DNA of 64,000 nucleotides from Hoplostethus atlanticus (taxonomy: Eukaryota; Chordata; Actinopteri; Trachichthyiformes; Trachichthyidae), in contig JAXDDX010000050.1 in assembly GCA_034670405.1 (NCBI GenBank), positions 1,290,501 to 1,354,500 on the forward strand. Reading direction: 5' to 3'. How positions within the stretch are numbered: the stretch's first letter is position 1; each line of letters starts with the position of its first letter. Shown piece after piece: positions 27,201 to 39,800 of this stretch. The notes below the pieces were generated by a model. The model ran no database searches. It was given only the letters and a program-made list of their open reading frames with translations, and was not told the origin of the DNA. The position numbers and the translations under genes are program-made.

Positions 27201-28508
27201 CGCACATGTCCAGCACTCTGTGAGTTACTCACCCCAAGGCTAGTGAGAGTCTCCATCTCTTTCAGCATATCTGGCCAGTGTTGAGGCCATTCCCGCTTTA
27301 TCATTTCCACTATGATGCGTGAGAGGACGTCTTTGATGTGGCTCTCCTCCTCCAGGATAGAATGAGTTCCCTGATGAAATACAAAACAGGTAGCAGATTG
27401 GCATCTACTGTTGTAACATTCAGGAAGACTTTAATTTTTATAACATCTGACAGATGGTTCATTTGAATGTGAGTCAGTTCATGTACATTGAGAGCAGCCT
27501 TTCTATTACCCTTTCAGACTTACATTTGATAGCAGCTGCATGGCACAATTCTTCAACTGGACTTTCTCTTGTTGTGGCATGTTGTTCCATCGGAACCTGC
27601 GCTCAGAAGAGAAAACTTCTGAAGCATGTTGCTTATGTCACGCAATCATGTTATACTTCATTTAACATGAATATGTTACACTCACTTGATGACGTGTTCC
27701 AGGATTTGCAGACCAAAGTGTCTCACTACGGCTGTCTGGGCTTTCTCAGCCAATTGTAAGCCACATGGGACACAAAAAGTGCACGTCTCTTTAAACTCTT
27801 CACAAAACTGTTGTAATAAAAAAAAAAAGAGCTTGTCAAACTATGGACAACGAGTTATACGGCACATTATTTCAATAACATTTGTTGTTGTTGAATGTTA
27901 TATTACAAATGTAAATATTGCAAGAGAATTTAATGCAGCAGCTACCCGAACAGCATTACACATAACTGCATGACATGGAGCACAAGGCTAACTTGCCAAC
28001 TAGCAAATAATGAAATGTAACATTGCCTTTAGTAACACAGCGGACCCTCTTAAGTCGAGCTTCTAGCCAATTCGTCTTCCTCAAAACTTCCGTTGGGCTA
28101 TCAGTACGAAGACAGATATTGCCATGACCATGAATTAACCATCTGACAGTCGGCAATGGATGTGGTGGTGATGATCTTGGCATGCTAGCTTGCTAAGCAG
28201 CTGGCTGTCATCATTACTACTTACATACTAGTGAATGAAATGTATAACCGGTTCTAATGTAGTTAGTGCGACAGATGAAGCTGGATTTTGTCTTTCGGTT
28301 AAGCAAGCACTTGCTTCTAAAGTCAAAACAAAAAATTCTAATAACTGCCAATGTCAGCTAGCTAACGTTAGCTAGCTAGCATCTCCAACCCATCACGATG
28401 CTATACCTTTAGGGCCTCCAGTCGGTATTTTTGGCTTGTCCCTGCATCCATCATCACATTCACAGCTTTGATAAGCTGGTCGCACATGGCAGCCACCTGC
28501 TCAGACAT
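17385..28508 (-). CDS. xpo5: Exportin-5, complete 33-exon coding region
   Basis: Karyopherin-beta receptor that carries pre-microRNA hairpins (and some tRNA/dsRNA cargo) out of the nucleus with RanGTP; a HEAT-repeat superhelix with an Xpo1-like domain near residues 100-270. Exons (high to low): 28508-28407, 27807-27686, 27596-27524, 27370-27233, 26807-26625, 26528-26502, 26411-26226, 25981-25905, 25801-25757, 25631-25541, 25391-25308, 25198-25073, 24986-24896, 24783-24655, 24449-24334, 24196-24041, 23520-23479, 23384-23295, 23120-22921, 22839-22737, 22620-22439, 22312-22212, 22055-21959, 21769-21633, 21435-21338, 21186-21140, 20700-20594, 19687-19628, 19525-19431, 19318-19211, 18779-18641, 17988-17824, 17531-17385. 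Phases agree throughout except exon 31, which has one extra nucleotide. Total about 1,220 residues; mammalian XPO5 is about 1,204. Landmarks include REWPQHWPDML, EEAKAGGFVVGYT and KDQFKKLIAG. Intron 24 is AT-AC. Shared upstream region with tp53bp2. Confidence 0.95.
18641..18779 (-). other. xpo5: xpo5 exon 31 with apparent +1 frame disruption
   Basis: The exon joins in phase 0 on both sides and should be a multiple of three, but from acceptor 18779 to donor 18641 it is 139 nt. The first ten codons give VVGGSLLPEA, as expected for XPO5; the family frame then resumes one base later as VTWFYTSVLRGLQMHGQ. One extra base near 18748-18753 explains this. An alternative AG acceptor 7 nt downstream (exon from 18772, 132 nt) keeps the frame open but replaces the segment with GVASYPRP. 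Allelic null, sequence error and alternative splicing are all possible. Confidence 0.75.
19800..20300 (+). promoter_or_regulatory. TATA-containing LTR-like promoter block in xpo5 intron 27
   Basis: Antisense to xpo5. It contains a CRE-like TGACGTAG (20041), a GC-rich CACGCCCCC, then TATAAAA at 20062-20068, followed by a CT-rich stretch where initiation would fall near 20095. This compact arrangement inside an intron resembles the U3/R part of an LTR retroelement, but I find no clear TG...CA ends, second LTR or coding part. It could instead be an unrelated promoter-like insertion. Boundaries are approximate. Confidence 0.3.
20277..20545. repeat. Dispersed repeat, copy 1 (xpo5 intron 27)
   Basis: It begins with TTAAGCAATAAGCCAC and contains CAAGGAATATAGTTCTTGAA and GTGGTTGCTAAGCAGCAC. 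These strings recur in the copies at 20776-20990 and 49545-49800. The TTAA start with an AGCAATA terminus suggests a piggyBac-like MITE, but the class is not proven. Confidence 0.5.
20776..20990. repeat. Dispersed repeat, copy 2 (xpo5 intron 26)
   Basis: Starts with the same TTAAGCAATAAGCCAC as copy 1 and carries GGTGGTAACACACCATGG, TTATTCTTCAGCCAAGCAAA and CAGTTATGCAG, shared with the copy in tp53bp2. Non-coding. Confidence 0.5.
21436..21632 (-). other. xpo5: AT-AC (U12-type) intron 24 of xpo5
   Basis: In the xpo5 orientation the intron starts ATATCCTTAT and ends TTTCTTTAACCTGTGCAC. No GT-AG pair joins the flanking exons. Splicing at AT...AC joins ATTC to GGGTGTTT, giving RLRPMIRVFLKQLVL, which matches the XPO5 family. 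The start fits the U12 5' splice site (RTATCCTT) and TTCTTTAAC fits the U12 branch site, about 10 nt from the AC end. The intron is 197 bp and needs the minor spliceosome. Confidence 0.9.
24256..24290. repeat. (TCA)n trinucleotide repeat
   Basis: About 11-12 TCA units in xpo5 intron 15. It creates a false poly-Met/His frame and is not coding. Confidence 0.95.
26502..26528 (-). other. xpo5: 27-nt microexon of xpo5
   Basis: A phase-0 exon encoding KRIPGQELQ, between a TTACCCAG acceptor and a GTGAGA donor. It replaces a divergent linker in mammalian XPO5 that lies just before the conserved CRV..ALNTLAGYIDWV segment. It is too short for an ORF scan and was found from phase and splice sites. Confidence 0.7.
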
Positions 28509-29687
28509 GATTTCAGGAAGCGTCTGAGAGTATTATAAGACGAAAGCGAGTGGTACCCTTATGCAAAACACCTGCAGAACAGTGGACTGCGTGCGTTTAG
28601 AAAACCACTGGTGTGCACAATCACAAAACGTGCTGCCTGCGTACTGGAAACTTTCGCTCGCCGTTTACGAGGAATTCTGGGAGTTGGAGGCCAACACCTA
28701 GATTCCTAGACCATCTATGTTTTAAAAGAGGAATCACTCATTAGTAAAAGTATTTCCCATCTTCCGGTCTGTAAAAGTGGGTGTTAACGCTCACATGTGC
28801 TCTTCCGAAAATCTGCCCCAGACTGAGGCGACATTAGCAAAACCATAGCGTCCGATATTAAATATGAACAAATAATTTTTCTCGAAAACTACTCATCACA
28901 AAAACGTAATATAAGCTATACATAAAATATGTTCTAAATAAACTGTAGATGTTTTTAACGCAAGATACGTACAACAGTATGGTATATCTCAACATTTCCA
29001 TTAACGCCAATACATTGTGAGCAGAGTGAGAGCTCTTACATCTCCTCCTCTCTGATTTAGCCCACGTCCCTCTCTCCCTTTTCCTTGTCTTTTTGGGGTT
29101 GTTACTGCTGTTGATCAACTGGATTATGTTGAAGTGATGTACCATTGTGTGTGAAAATAAGAGTTGATATTTTGTGCAAGCCCTACAATAATAAAGGGGA
29201 CAAGTTTTATATAGTACCAAGATAGATACATAGACAAGTGTGGTGGGGTGTTTCCTTGTTCCAAAACGAGGCGGAGCTTGAATTCCAGTGTGGGATGAGT
29301 TTCCTCTCACTACGTCACTCTGGGATAGGCTGCAAGCTACCGAACAACACTGTCAACGGACTGAACACCTACACGACCTCGGGCAAGTACAACTTATAAA
29401 ATTTAAAATAATTACTGGATATCTTGACTGTTTTATTTTTTTACATGTGAAGTAACGTTAGTCAAACAAAATATCAGTTGTTTAGTAAATGCATCGCGCT
29501 CGCAGTGAGGTTACAAACTTCCAAGCGATGCTCTTAACAACTCCAACGGAAACTTTCTCGTGAAGGCCTCATTATTCGTTGCAACAGGTCCACGACAGAG
29601 AATACATTTAGCTACAATAATGTTTTTTTTACTTTTTGTGTTTGGATTGAATTCGGCCAAAAACTGTGTACTGTGTTTTAAATACAG
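28509..29687. promoter_or_regulatory. Head-to-head xpo5/tp53bp2 promoter region
   Basis: The xpo5 start codon (28508, minus) and the first recognised tp53bp2 exon (29688, plus) lie 1.2 kb apart and are divergently transcribed, so their core promoters probably share this interval. A non-coding tp53bp2 first exon may end near 29386 (CAA before GTACAA), but that donor is weak. No TATA box was recognised near the likely start sites. The minus-strand open frame at 29310-28858 has no recognisable domain. Confidence 0.55.
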
Positions 29688-29793
29688 GACAGGACCCCGA
29701 AGCAGGAGAAAGTCGTCTTGCCCATCGCGGCTTTAGACTCCGGGATTAAAGACATCGCAGCCTTCGCTTTCGTCGAAACTACCAGTGGGATTC

Positions 29794-29814
29794 ATGCTCT
29801 TGTTGGTTAGCTAA
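29794..29814 (+). promoter_or_regulatory. tp53bp2: uORF abutting the tp53bp2 start codon
   Basis: ATG at 29794 opens a six-codon frame (MLLLVS) whose stop TAA (29812-29814) directly precedes the first in-frame tp53bp2 ATG at 29815 (TAAATG). The conserved ATGATG of ASPP proteins follows at 29833-29838, with an A at -3. Scanning or reinitiating ribosomes may favour those codons. Confidence 0.55.
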
Positions 29815-32800
29815 ATGCGGTACGAAGCTAAAATGATGCCGGTGAGTTTATGTCGCTTTTTCCTTACAGTTTTTAGGTTTATTTTACATAGCCCACTGCT
29901 TTCTGTCTTCGACACACACCACTGTACAATGTCCGTAGCACTGTTAATACTGTACCTGGGCATTTAAATTGACGTGGCAAGTTGATGCAGTTGCTATTTT
30001 GTGGCATTCAATCTTCGACTGCAGCTTCTGTTGTGAAGTTTATCATTGCAGACGTGTGTTTGTGTGTACTCTACTCTTGGTTGTATAATTTGTATAATGG
30101 TTGTATAATGCTTTGATTTAAGATTAAGATTAAGATTTGTCTTTATTTGCAACATCGCACACAACACATGCAGGGGCGAAGTGGCCGCCAAACACAACAC
30201 ACACACATGCAGAGTAGAGTGTCCGAGTTGAGTGTCCGACATGTGTGATTCAGTGCGTACATGTAGATTGTGAAACCAGTCAAAATATTCAGCAAGACGC
30301 CTTTATTCACGTCTGTTTCGCATATGATATCTGCATATCTGCATTCAATCACTCAACCTGTTGTAGGCTTTATAATGTGTACACATCCAACCTACTCAGA
30401 GAACATAACAAGCTACTTGCCAAGTCTGGCTAGCACTACACTAAGCCCCCTCTGGCAAGCTGCCATGTCATCATCATCAGAGGTCCATTGCTTTTGCTGC
30501 AGCGCAAGGCTCCATCTCTCAGCACTTCTTTGACGAGTGTAGTGAGAACAGTGATATGTGTGTAGAGAGATCATCCCAAGAAACCATGATTGTGACAGGA
30601 GGATAGTTTTGGGGGTGAAAAGCAGTCTTCTTTCTGCTTAGTAACTTAGCCTGTAAGTCCAAAGAAGAAGTGAACATGAAGTGAGGCTGGATGGGTAACT
30701 GGTTAGCATTAAACCCAGCACAATTTGTAAGGCTGAGATTGATTTCCCTGAGGGTGCCATGATCAGGACGTTTAGTTCATAGAGAAGGGACAGCCCTCAT
30801 CTGAGGGTTGGCTGTTGCTTTTACACTATGATATTTTTGTGTTTCATCTGGTAATCTCTGGTTTATTTTGGATCTTGTTTCTCTGTTGAATAAGCATATT
30901 AAGCTATATGGTGTACAGCACCAGGTTACATTTTGTTAACTATGTTCATAACTAATTGTAAGAATGCTGCTTAATTTTGTGTGAAAGTGTGCTCAGACCC
31001 CCCTTCCAATAAAACAGCTGGATCAGTGAATTAATCATCTTGTCAGTGGAAAAGAGTGATACTGGGATGACACCCGTCTGTTGCATGACCTAGCTCTGCT
31101 ATTTTCACATAGTCATTTGTTACCACCAAGCTACATTCTCAAGAACATCAATATAAATTGTCACCCTGACATGTTTCCCTATGAGATCTATTTCTTTATA
31201 GGCCATGCGAGACCTTGGCTATTACCGCCTCACCCAAGTGTGTGGGTGTGTGGGTGTGTGTGGTTGTGTGTGGTTGTTTGAGTGAGATATAGCCTGGCTC
31301 TTTAACATGTCTGTGCTGTCAGCCTCATCAGCAGAAAATGGTCTCTGCAATATATAGCCATGTCTGACGTGAGGTATTGTCTGAGCCTGTACAAATATCC
31401 CATGACCCTGCTTGTACAGGCCAGGGGCTCGCAGGGAATTAGAACGTAATTGCTGGCTGGGATGGTAAATAGGGGGTCACTGTTTCCTGAACACAATGAG
31501 TTCCAGGGACTCTTTTACGACATTGTGGGAGAGCACATTGTGTGTGCCTGTGCTGTGGCAGCACCCTGATAAGGGATACTCTTTATTTATTGAACCATTA
31601 CAGGGTGCAACTCTTTTACCCTGATTCACCCTTATCTCCAGTCAAACCAGTCTTTGTTCTGCTGATGTTGAGCGATGCCACATTTAGCATAGCCATCTGT
31701 GCTGGTTTATTAGTTCATATTTCACTGTGGTATACTTCTTTTTAAATGGTAAATTCCATTCATCAGAGTATTTATTTTGTTTACAGTTTCTAAGTCTGTA
31801 TGGGCAGTTTCCCCAATGTTTTGGATTTCAAATGTTGTAGGGGCAAATCTCAGAAATAATTTCCTCATTCATCTCCCATGGCAAGAACTGCTAGATGTGT
31901 AGATTTTCAAGCAGATAAGATTGTGTGCCTGGCACATTTAGTTGTGGGTTCTTTGACCACACACATCTTATGTTGTAGGCTACATTGTCTAGCTTAGACC
32001 GCAACAATCTCACCACTGCTAAACTTTGTGGTGGTATTATGATGGTGGGGAAATGAGGTAATGCTCTGTGTAGACTGACTTTGCTGTGTATGTCAACGGA
32101 AATCTGAGCAGGCTTTGTGTTTACTCTGTGGGAAGGTCTCTGGTAGTTACGTAAGCAGACAGTCACATCAGGGATAGCCAAGGACATACAATGTTTTGAA
32201 CTGCTATCTGCTTTTAAGAAAAAATGATTGTAAAACTCAACCAATTTGGAGTGGTTAAAAATAGGCTTGTGATGAAGCCTTGTTCTGGCAAAACTCCCAT
32301 CCCAGCAAGCCATTTATCTATGTAATAACTCCAGTACTGAACTCTGTTCAGGGTCAGTCTTGGTGAATCTTGGAGCGCTCCACACTACACGAACCCGGCC
32401 AGACAAAATCAAACACAATCATGTTGGGCCAAAGGGCCAGAGTTGGCAGTCTTGAGCCCGTTCACACTACAGGATGGTCTCTGCCGACCGCTGTGCCCAA
32501 GCAGCATTTGTTATGGAAAATAAGGAAAGACTTAGAGCTCACAGATGGATGGAAGCTTATCTTCGCCTATCATCCACAACTATATACCTAACATAGCAGG
32601 TAAATAAATGTCTTGAATGCATAGTGTTATATACTCAACAGTGCCCAAATGCCACATAATGCCAGCGTCACATTAGCCTGGTTCCTGAGAGGATGAGAAA
32701 ACACACCGGAGTCACCTGAGCGTGTATCAGCTTACCTGCCTTAGAGTATTTAGTGTCTGACATCTGTGAGGAATCCAGGTGAAAAGGGGAAGTGCATGTT

Positions 32801-33796
32801 AAAGTGGTACAATTCCAGAAAGACCCCTTTTCACACAGTGAGGACATTGTGACAGTAATGTCTGAGGTCGAAACACTAGTCTACCCATGGGGAGTAGAGA
32901 TGCCATGGTTGAGAAGTGTACCGGGGGAATTAGCCTGAAACTAGTCGGGGCTGTTTTGCTCGCATTTGTGAGTAAAAAAAAATGTTGGGGATAAATTGAT
33001 CCACTACAATGTAACAAGCACATCGGTGTTATAGTTATCCTGGTGTTTTGGCATGATACAGACCAGAAGATATAGGGTTCATGCCATTGTCTATTTGCTG
33101 TAATATTTAAAGACATGAGTCCAAGTTGTGACATTTCTGATTGTAGCCTAGTTGTTACTCTGAACGACTTCATCCGAGCAGTGGCAGGGCTTGGGAGGAG
33201 GATACATACTCCCTCCTGCGTAATTGCGACTCCCTTTCCCTTATCTCTCACAGGAAGCACAAAGTTTGAACCGTCTCATCACATAGACCAGGAATGGAAG
33301 CGTACAGAGAGATAGCAGATTATGACATGATAGGCTAAGCACTGCAGTGCAGACAGAGAGAAAAGCTTGTCCTAATCGTAGAGTTGCAACTTGCTGCAGT
33401 TTCAGTGTGTTCTAAGGACTACACGTCTTTCCTGAATATTGCAGCTAAATTGGGCTACTATGCGTTCTGATTTCCCCTACGTTCTGCTTCCTGTTACCCC
33501 TGACCTTTTCTCCCTCGCCCCCTCATCCTCCTAATGCAGCGGAGAGAGAGATGAAGAGGAATAATGCAGAAAGCCATGAGGGAGTTTTCTGCTGCCTTGC
33601 CTTTTTGAAGGACTGCCGTGCTGGAACAGTGTCAACTTTTAAAGCACAGGCTTTGGCAGGGAGGACAGAGGCGCACATAGAGATGCTGCTGCAGTGTCTG
33701 GAGCAGCATGTCTTATAAATTCGTAGTAATCAGATTCAGAGGTGACTCGCTCAACAAGACCTACTTGGCTCGATTGCTTACTACAGCAATATCTAT

Positions 33797-33835
<39 letters not shown>

Positions 33836-36800
33836 CAGAAGGCCCAGCAGCCCGTACTGAGACCCCTCAGGCATGGTCAAGGATGTGGCCCCTGTTACCT
33901 TCTACTGCTGTGACCCTGCCTCTCACCGTCCACTTTCCCAGCTGCCCCAGTTCTCCCCTAGGCTTTATGTCTGATGCTGTGCATCTGTGGCAGTCAGTCT
34001 AATTGTATCTGGCCTGTCTGAAACTCTTGCACGTGGATTCAAATATATGTCATATTTTAGTAGGTTTGTGTTCATTTACACACCTCATTCATTAACACAG
34101 ATTCACATAACTTGCCTCCACTTATCTCCATATTTGGAGCATACTGCGAATGGATCCGAATTGCTATGATTGAATGGTTCCCTGCTTGTGGAGCCCACTA
34201 ATACTCAATGATTAGCATCATGTTTGTTATAATTGCTTCAATTTTACACTATCCTAACACCCAAGATGGTTAGCATATTATGTGAATTTCCATAGTGCTG
34301 ACTTCCTTTAGACCTACTGTACTGGTTGCATCTTCACTTTCATGTCAGCAAGTGATTATAATCAGATCTAACTGGGACCATAATTATACAGGCAAACTTT
34401 GAAAGTTCACTATATGAGGCTAAACAATCTCTCACAACACACAAAACCAATATCACTTTTTATGCTAGTTATATAGAGAGAAGACTGTACATAGATGTTT
34501 TGGTTGAGTTATATGAGTCACAAGAACACTTAATAGTAGTGTTAAAAGACAACTTAACTCATCTATACAAATAATGTCTATGGAGTCAAACATTTGATTG
34601 TCTAAAAATCATGCTTTATGCTTCTAGAAAATAATGTTTCTACTGTATCTAATTCATTGTCTGAACCTTACATCATTCAGTCACTCTTACTTCCAGCTTT
34701 GCTATTGCCAAGTGCTGGAAAATACCACTTGCTGTGAGGTCAGATAGACTCTTAGATGTCTCAGTGTTTGTTGTTTTCATTGTGATTCAAATTTTGGACA
34801 ACCGCCTTTAAATTTCCTGTGCCTCGTGCCCTGAATTTCTATTTAACATCACTCGTTGCCCACTGAATTATGTCCCCTCTCCCATATCTTCCTCCTCAAC
34901 CTAATCCAGTCTGTTCTTATCTTGGGGAAAATTCTCCCTACCTCTCTCTTAGCCCTTAATGTTTCTTGGCCTCTGCGCTCTTTACTATTGGTTGCTTGTG
35001 ATGTTTATGATTCATGATTTTAAGCTTATGCTACTGTTGCACTCATTCTAAGTCAGGTTAAGATAAGAGTTTCAGCTAAATGCCTAAAATGTAAATATAA
35101 AGACTATAGCCTAGGTCCCTCTGCAGCCATCTAGAGCCTGGAGCCATATTTTCTTGTTAGATGTTAAACAGAGAAACAAAAAAAGCTATCCAAAGTACAA
35201 GTACAAGTACAAGTACTGTCCGAACTAATTTGAGTAGAAAACATTTACTAGTAACAGGGCACATTAGGTCCATTTCAGGATATCTTACGGCAGTTTTTTC
35301 CAATTACCAAACCCGCATTATGAAATACCCCCAAGGTTGCAATGAATCTTTATAGCTGTATTGACGTTTATTCCCTTTTCTTTTGGTCGTTACCCTGACG
35401 GGGCAGAGTAATACCATTAGTACTGTGTTTATTCTGGAGATAGGAAACTGCAGTGGCAGACAGTTTTGAACGCTCTTTATTCTAACTCAATAAGAGAGCA
35501 ATTGGGTTGGTACATATATCTCGAGAGACTAATGCCGTAGAATTGACCCTCACAAGGAGAGAATGGACTATTGCAGCTCAGAGAGGGACATTGGGATTGA
35601 AATACTATTACGCCTGTTTGAAGTTGACTTTAGTATAACTCTAAAGCAACATAAACAAAGGCTCACTCTAAACATGTTTCTGACTTTCAACCCCAAAGCT
35701 TTGCATTAAGCCGACAATTCTCTGTCAACTGCTGTCTGCTTGTGTGCGGCACCACTTGTGAAGCGCACATGCACATTATCTGAATGATCAGTGGGAGTGC
35801 CATCACACACATACACATACATATACACTCCTTGCTGTAATTGGCTGTGGGTAAAATGTTGATCTTTATACCCCAGTCATCTCAGTCCTCTGCCTAAACA
35901 ACCAGAGAGGCTTGAAAAGCCTATTCCCCATAGCCTACCCTGTGGTTGATCAGCACACACAAAGGCAGGTTTGTCAAAGGCAGCTATGGTGAGAGAAGGG
36001 AGTCAGATTAGGATGTATAGGGCCAAATCAGGCTCTTACTAGCAGTAGGGTGTTTGTGCCAGTGATCGTCAGTATACTTGGCACAGACTGGCCCTCCTAG
36101 GTGGATCATGGCTTATTCGACTTCAGTCAGGATAGACGGACAGACACAAGGATACAGTTTTCTCTCTGTCTGTCTCTCTCTCTAAGAAAGCAACCCCTGG
36201 GCCCAAGGACAGGTCAGTGTAGTGTTTTCAGCTGTACCCACTCTCTTCCTCTTAAAGTGCTCAACCAGTATCTCTTGTCTGAGGGTTTGATGTTACTGCC
36301 TTTCATCACTGAGACACTTTAATGGCACATGCTTGAGAACCACTGGTGTAGACACAACAGGATGTGTGGATGCAATTGCTTTGATGGCACTTACTTTTTC
36401 CCATTATAAGAAATGGACTCCTTACCTGTTGTAGGTTACTCAAAAGGAGATTCTTTTACAGACTACAGACTTACAGACTTTGATACACTTATTTGTCTTA
36501 GCTCTTGTTTATTTGGTTCACTTATTTGTCTTAGCTCTTGTTTATTTGATTCTCTTATTTGTCTCATTTGTTTAAGATATAGTAGGTTGCTAACTTATTG
36601 CACTCTTACCTTAACACTAGTTATGCTCTTAGTCGCTTGTTTAGGAAGGAAATGCACTTACGATTTCTGGTGACTATTAGTTTTCTTGCCTACCTATGTT
36701 GAATGCACTTATTGTAAGTCGCTTTGGATAAAAGCGTCTGCTAAATGACTGTAATGTAACTACAGGCATACTGCATGTAGCCTAGCTGCAGGCTATTAAG

Positions 36801-39800
36801 TTGAAGCTTCCTATTGTAAGACTGAGCCAGTAGTCCAGTGCAAGGCTAGACTTTTATATGGAGGATTAATTTAATCCCTGAGATATAGCCCCAATGATCT
36901 AGCCTTATAGCTGCACTGCTTTGGGACTCTACAGCTCAGGCTACAATACTCATCACTACATTGTTTCACTGTCTATATTGTGAGTATGCAATTATGAGCT
37001 GTCACATTATGTCCCAAAGTCTGGGAGACAGCACCCAGTAGCTTTCACCTAGCTGATACTGTGATGGAAATAGAAATCTATTGCTATGGTGCACCTCAGC
37101 CACTGTAGCAGCACGTCCCCTCCTCCTTCCCTAGGGCAATTGCCTTGCCCTGTCGCAGGCAGGAAGGAAGTGCCATTCAGCTTGCTTCTTTCATCCACTC
37201 TGATAGATGTAAGGTAAGCGCCGCACATTTTCATCAAACTTTGTAAAACCTAAATACGTTCAGGTCCCTTGTTATTCAAGGCTATTGAAAGCAATGTTCT
37301 CTGGTTAGCTGTAACTCTACAATTTGTTTGTGCTGCTTTGTTCCCATGAAAGGGACCTGTCAGGTTGTTATTGAGCTGTTTAATTTGCCTCATTGTGGTA
37401 TCTATGAATATTTAATGTACTTGTTTGGCTAAGAGAAAGCAGAGTGTCAGGACGCTCTCCTCACCTGTCTCTGTCTAGGCAGACCTAACTGTAGGCTGTT
37501 ACTCTCACCTTCATCAAGCTCACAGTTGAGGCTCTGAAGCTTGACTATCTCCCCCAAACAATGTTGATATGCAGAGATGTGTGTCAGAGTGAATCATCTA
37601 TAGTGGCAAAATGAAAATTGTTAGCTTAAGTAACCGATTATGGGCTAGGGTATAGACCTTAATCGGTTAATGTTAGACATTTTACTATCCCATCTTTGCC
37701 CACAAACACACACACTCTCTTTTCTGGTAATCTATTCAGAAGTGTCTTGCATCATGCAGTTTGGTTTATGTGCATTGGGGGAGCCAGCAAGGTGTATGAA
37801 GGTCAGCAGCAGACGTAGCAAAGTGCTAACTCATCTAGATATCTACATGGAGGCTCGGAGTGGCCAGTGGCAGTCCTGGATCATTAACTTTAGTGCTGAG
37901 GAGAACGGGCCTTTAACATTGCCTTGCCGCCCCCAAGACCCCATCCCCCTCCCCTTAATGTGGTTGCCACCACAACCCCACCCGCTTTGTTGTCTCTCTT
38001 TCACTGTCCAAATATTAACAGGGTTAATATAACAGTTAATGTATCAGGGTTAATATTTGGACTCATTCTAGGATTCATTCAGCTTCAGATTCACATTCAG
38101 CTGCACTGATCTCTGAATTACTTTTTTTTTTGGGGAATCCTTTATTGAAGAGATGCTTAGTGTATTTTCCTATATGAAATTGATGCCTTGTTTTTTCAGC
38201 ACACTCTGAAGCGCCTTTGACACTGGTGACTTTGTCATTTTTCAGGTACACTAAATGAAAAGCACAGTAATTCTACTCTGATTAGTGGGGAGGAGAAATC
38301 TTGTTTGATTCAGATATGGTGACATTGTCCTCTGACAGAGCCAATGCAGGGCTCAACAATAAATCGTTTTTCCACCACAGAATGAATGAAAAAGAGCTAT
38401 TTTTGAGTTATCTATTTCAAAATAAGGCTATGCAAATGTAATTAACTGTTTCCCCTGCGTCACTTTTTCTAAAAAAAAAAAAAACTTGTTGATGCATTGT
38501 TTTTATTGTGTTTTTTTATTTTTTAGAATCAAATTCCCTACACTGGCTTCAAACATTCTGTCCGCTACAATCGCTGGCCCCAGGGCTGTGACAGGCAGAG
38601 ACACAGGCAGGATGAGGAGAGTTCACTTTATTTGTATCACAACAACATAAGAGGACCCCATCTTGACTACCGCTTTCCAGCTCGTCTCGCTCAGCCAGCC
38701 TATCGGGCCAGTGACAGACCAATCAACTGTCCTAAACCTCTCTCAAACTGGCCCCAGGCCATTGGGCCATCCTTATTGTCGAGCCCTGTATTGGGTTTTC
38801 CGTGACGAGAACCAGTGAAAAAAGGGCAACATCTATTTACAGCTCTCTGTACTGTAGATTACTGAGCGTGGTGACTCACTGCTCATTAGCTCCATTGAGG
38901 GGGATCATTCATTTACATTCCTATGCAATTCCAAAGCAATTGGTTGAGTCAGATCCTCTGAGTCAGACCACCCCTCGCTCCCACCTTCAACTCCTCATAT
39001 TGGCAATATAGAGATTTCTGGCTGCGTTTGTTGCCGAGGAGATTTTTTTTTTAGGTAACCTTTCAACTACCGCCTCACTCAGTAGCTACATTTGAAGGAT
39101 AAAAGGGATAAAGGCACGTAGCTTAAGAGTATTGCTCACAGGCGCCTTTGCTTAGTGCAGCCCACAGTTCTAAACCCCTCCGACTACCTTTGTTTCCCCG
39201 TCAGTGCTGCAGCTGCTCTGCTGCTTGGCCTCCCAGCCCTTTGTGTCTGTGACCCCGCTGACCTGATGTTCCCAGCATAGCCCCTGTAGGCACAGCCGTT
39301 CACACCGGAATACTAAGAAAAGAAAACCGCACAGTCCATGCCGGGAGTTTGGGACACTGAGAGAGGGGAACGATGACAATATTCTAACAATGATTCTGGT
39401 GCTCCATCCATTTTTTTCTAGTTCATTGGCTGCTCTTAATTTATTGCGACTCTATTGAAGTTATTGTAAATTTTATAGACATCACGCTAGGCCATGGTCC
39501 AGGGCAGATAGAAAGGGTTCAGTAAGTTCAGGCCATGCCCCATGGCACCTGTCGTATAATATTGGTTTTATTACAGCCTTATTGAAGCTCTCATACCAAA
39601 CTGATGAACAGATTACAGCAGTAAGCATATTCCAGCAAGCCCCTAAAAGCCTCTTAAGCCCAATGACAACACACAGACCAGGTTTTTAGCTTTCACTGTC
39701 AGTGTTTGTCTGGGTTTTAGAGCATCACATAAGGCAGAATGAGTCTTCAATCCAGTGTATCTGTAAAGTTCCTGTGTAGGCCTATGTGTACAAGACATAG

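Noticed and set aside
36413-36673. 86-codon Cys/Leu/Ser-rich frame
   Set aside because: It translates the 33-bp tandem repeat and retroelement 3' DNA.
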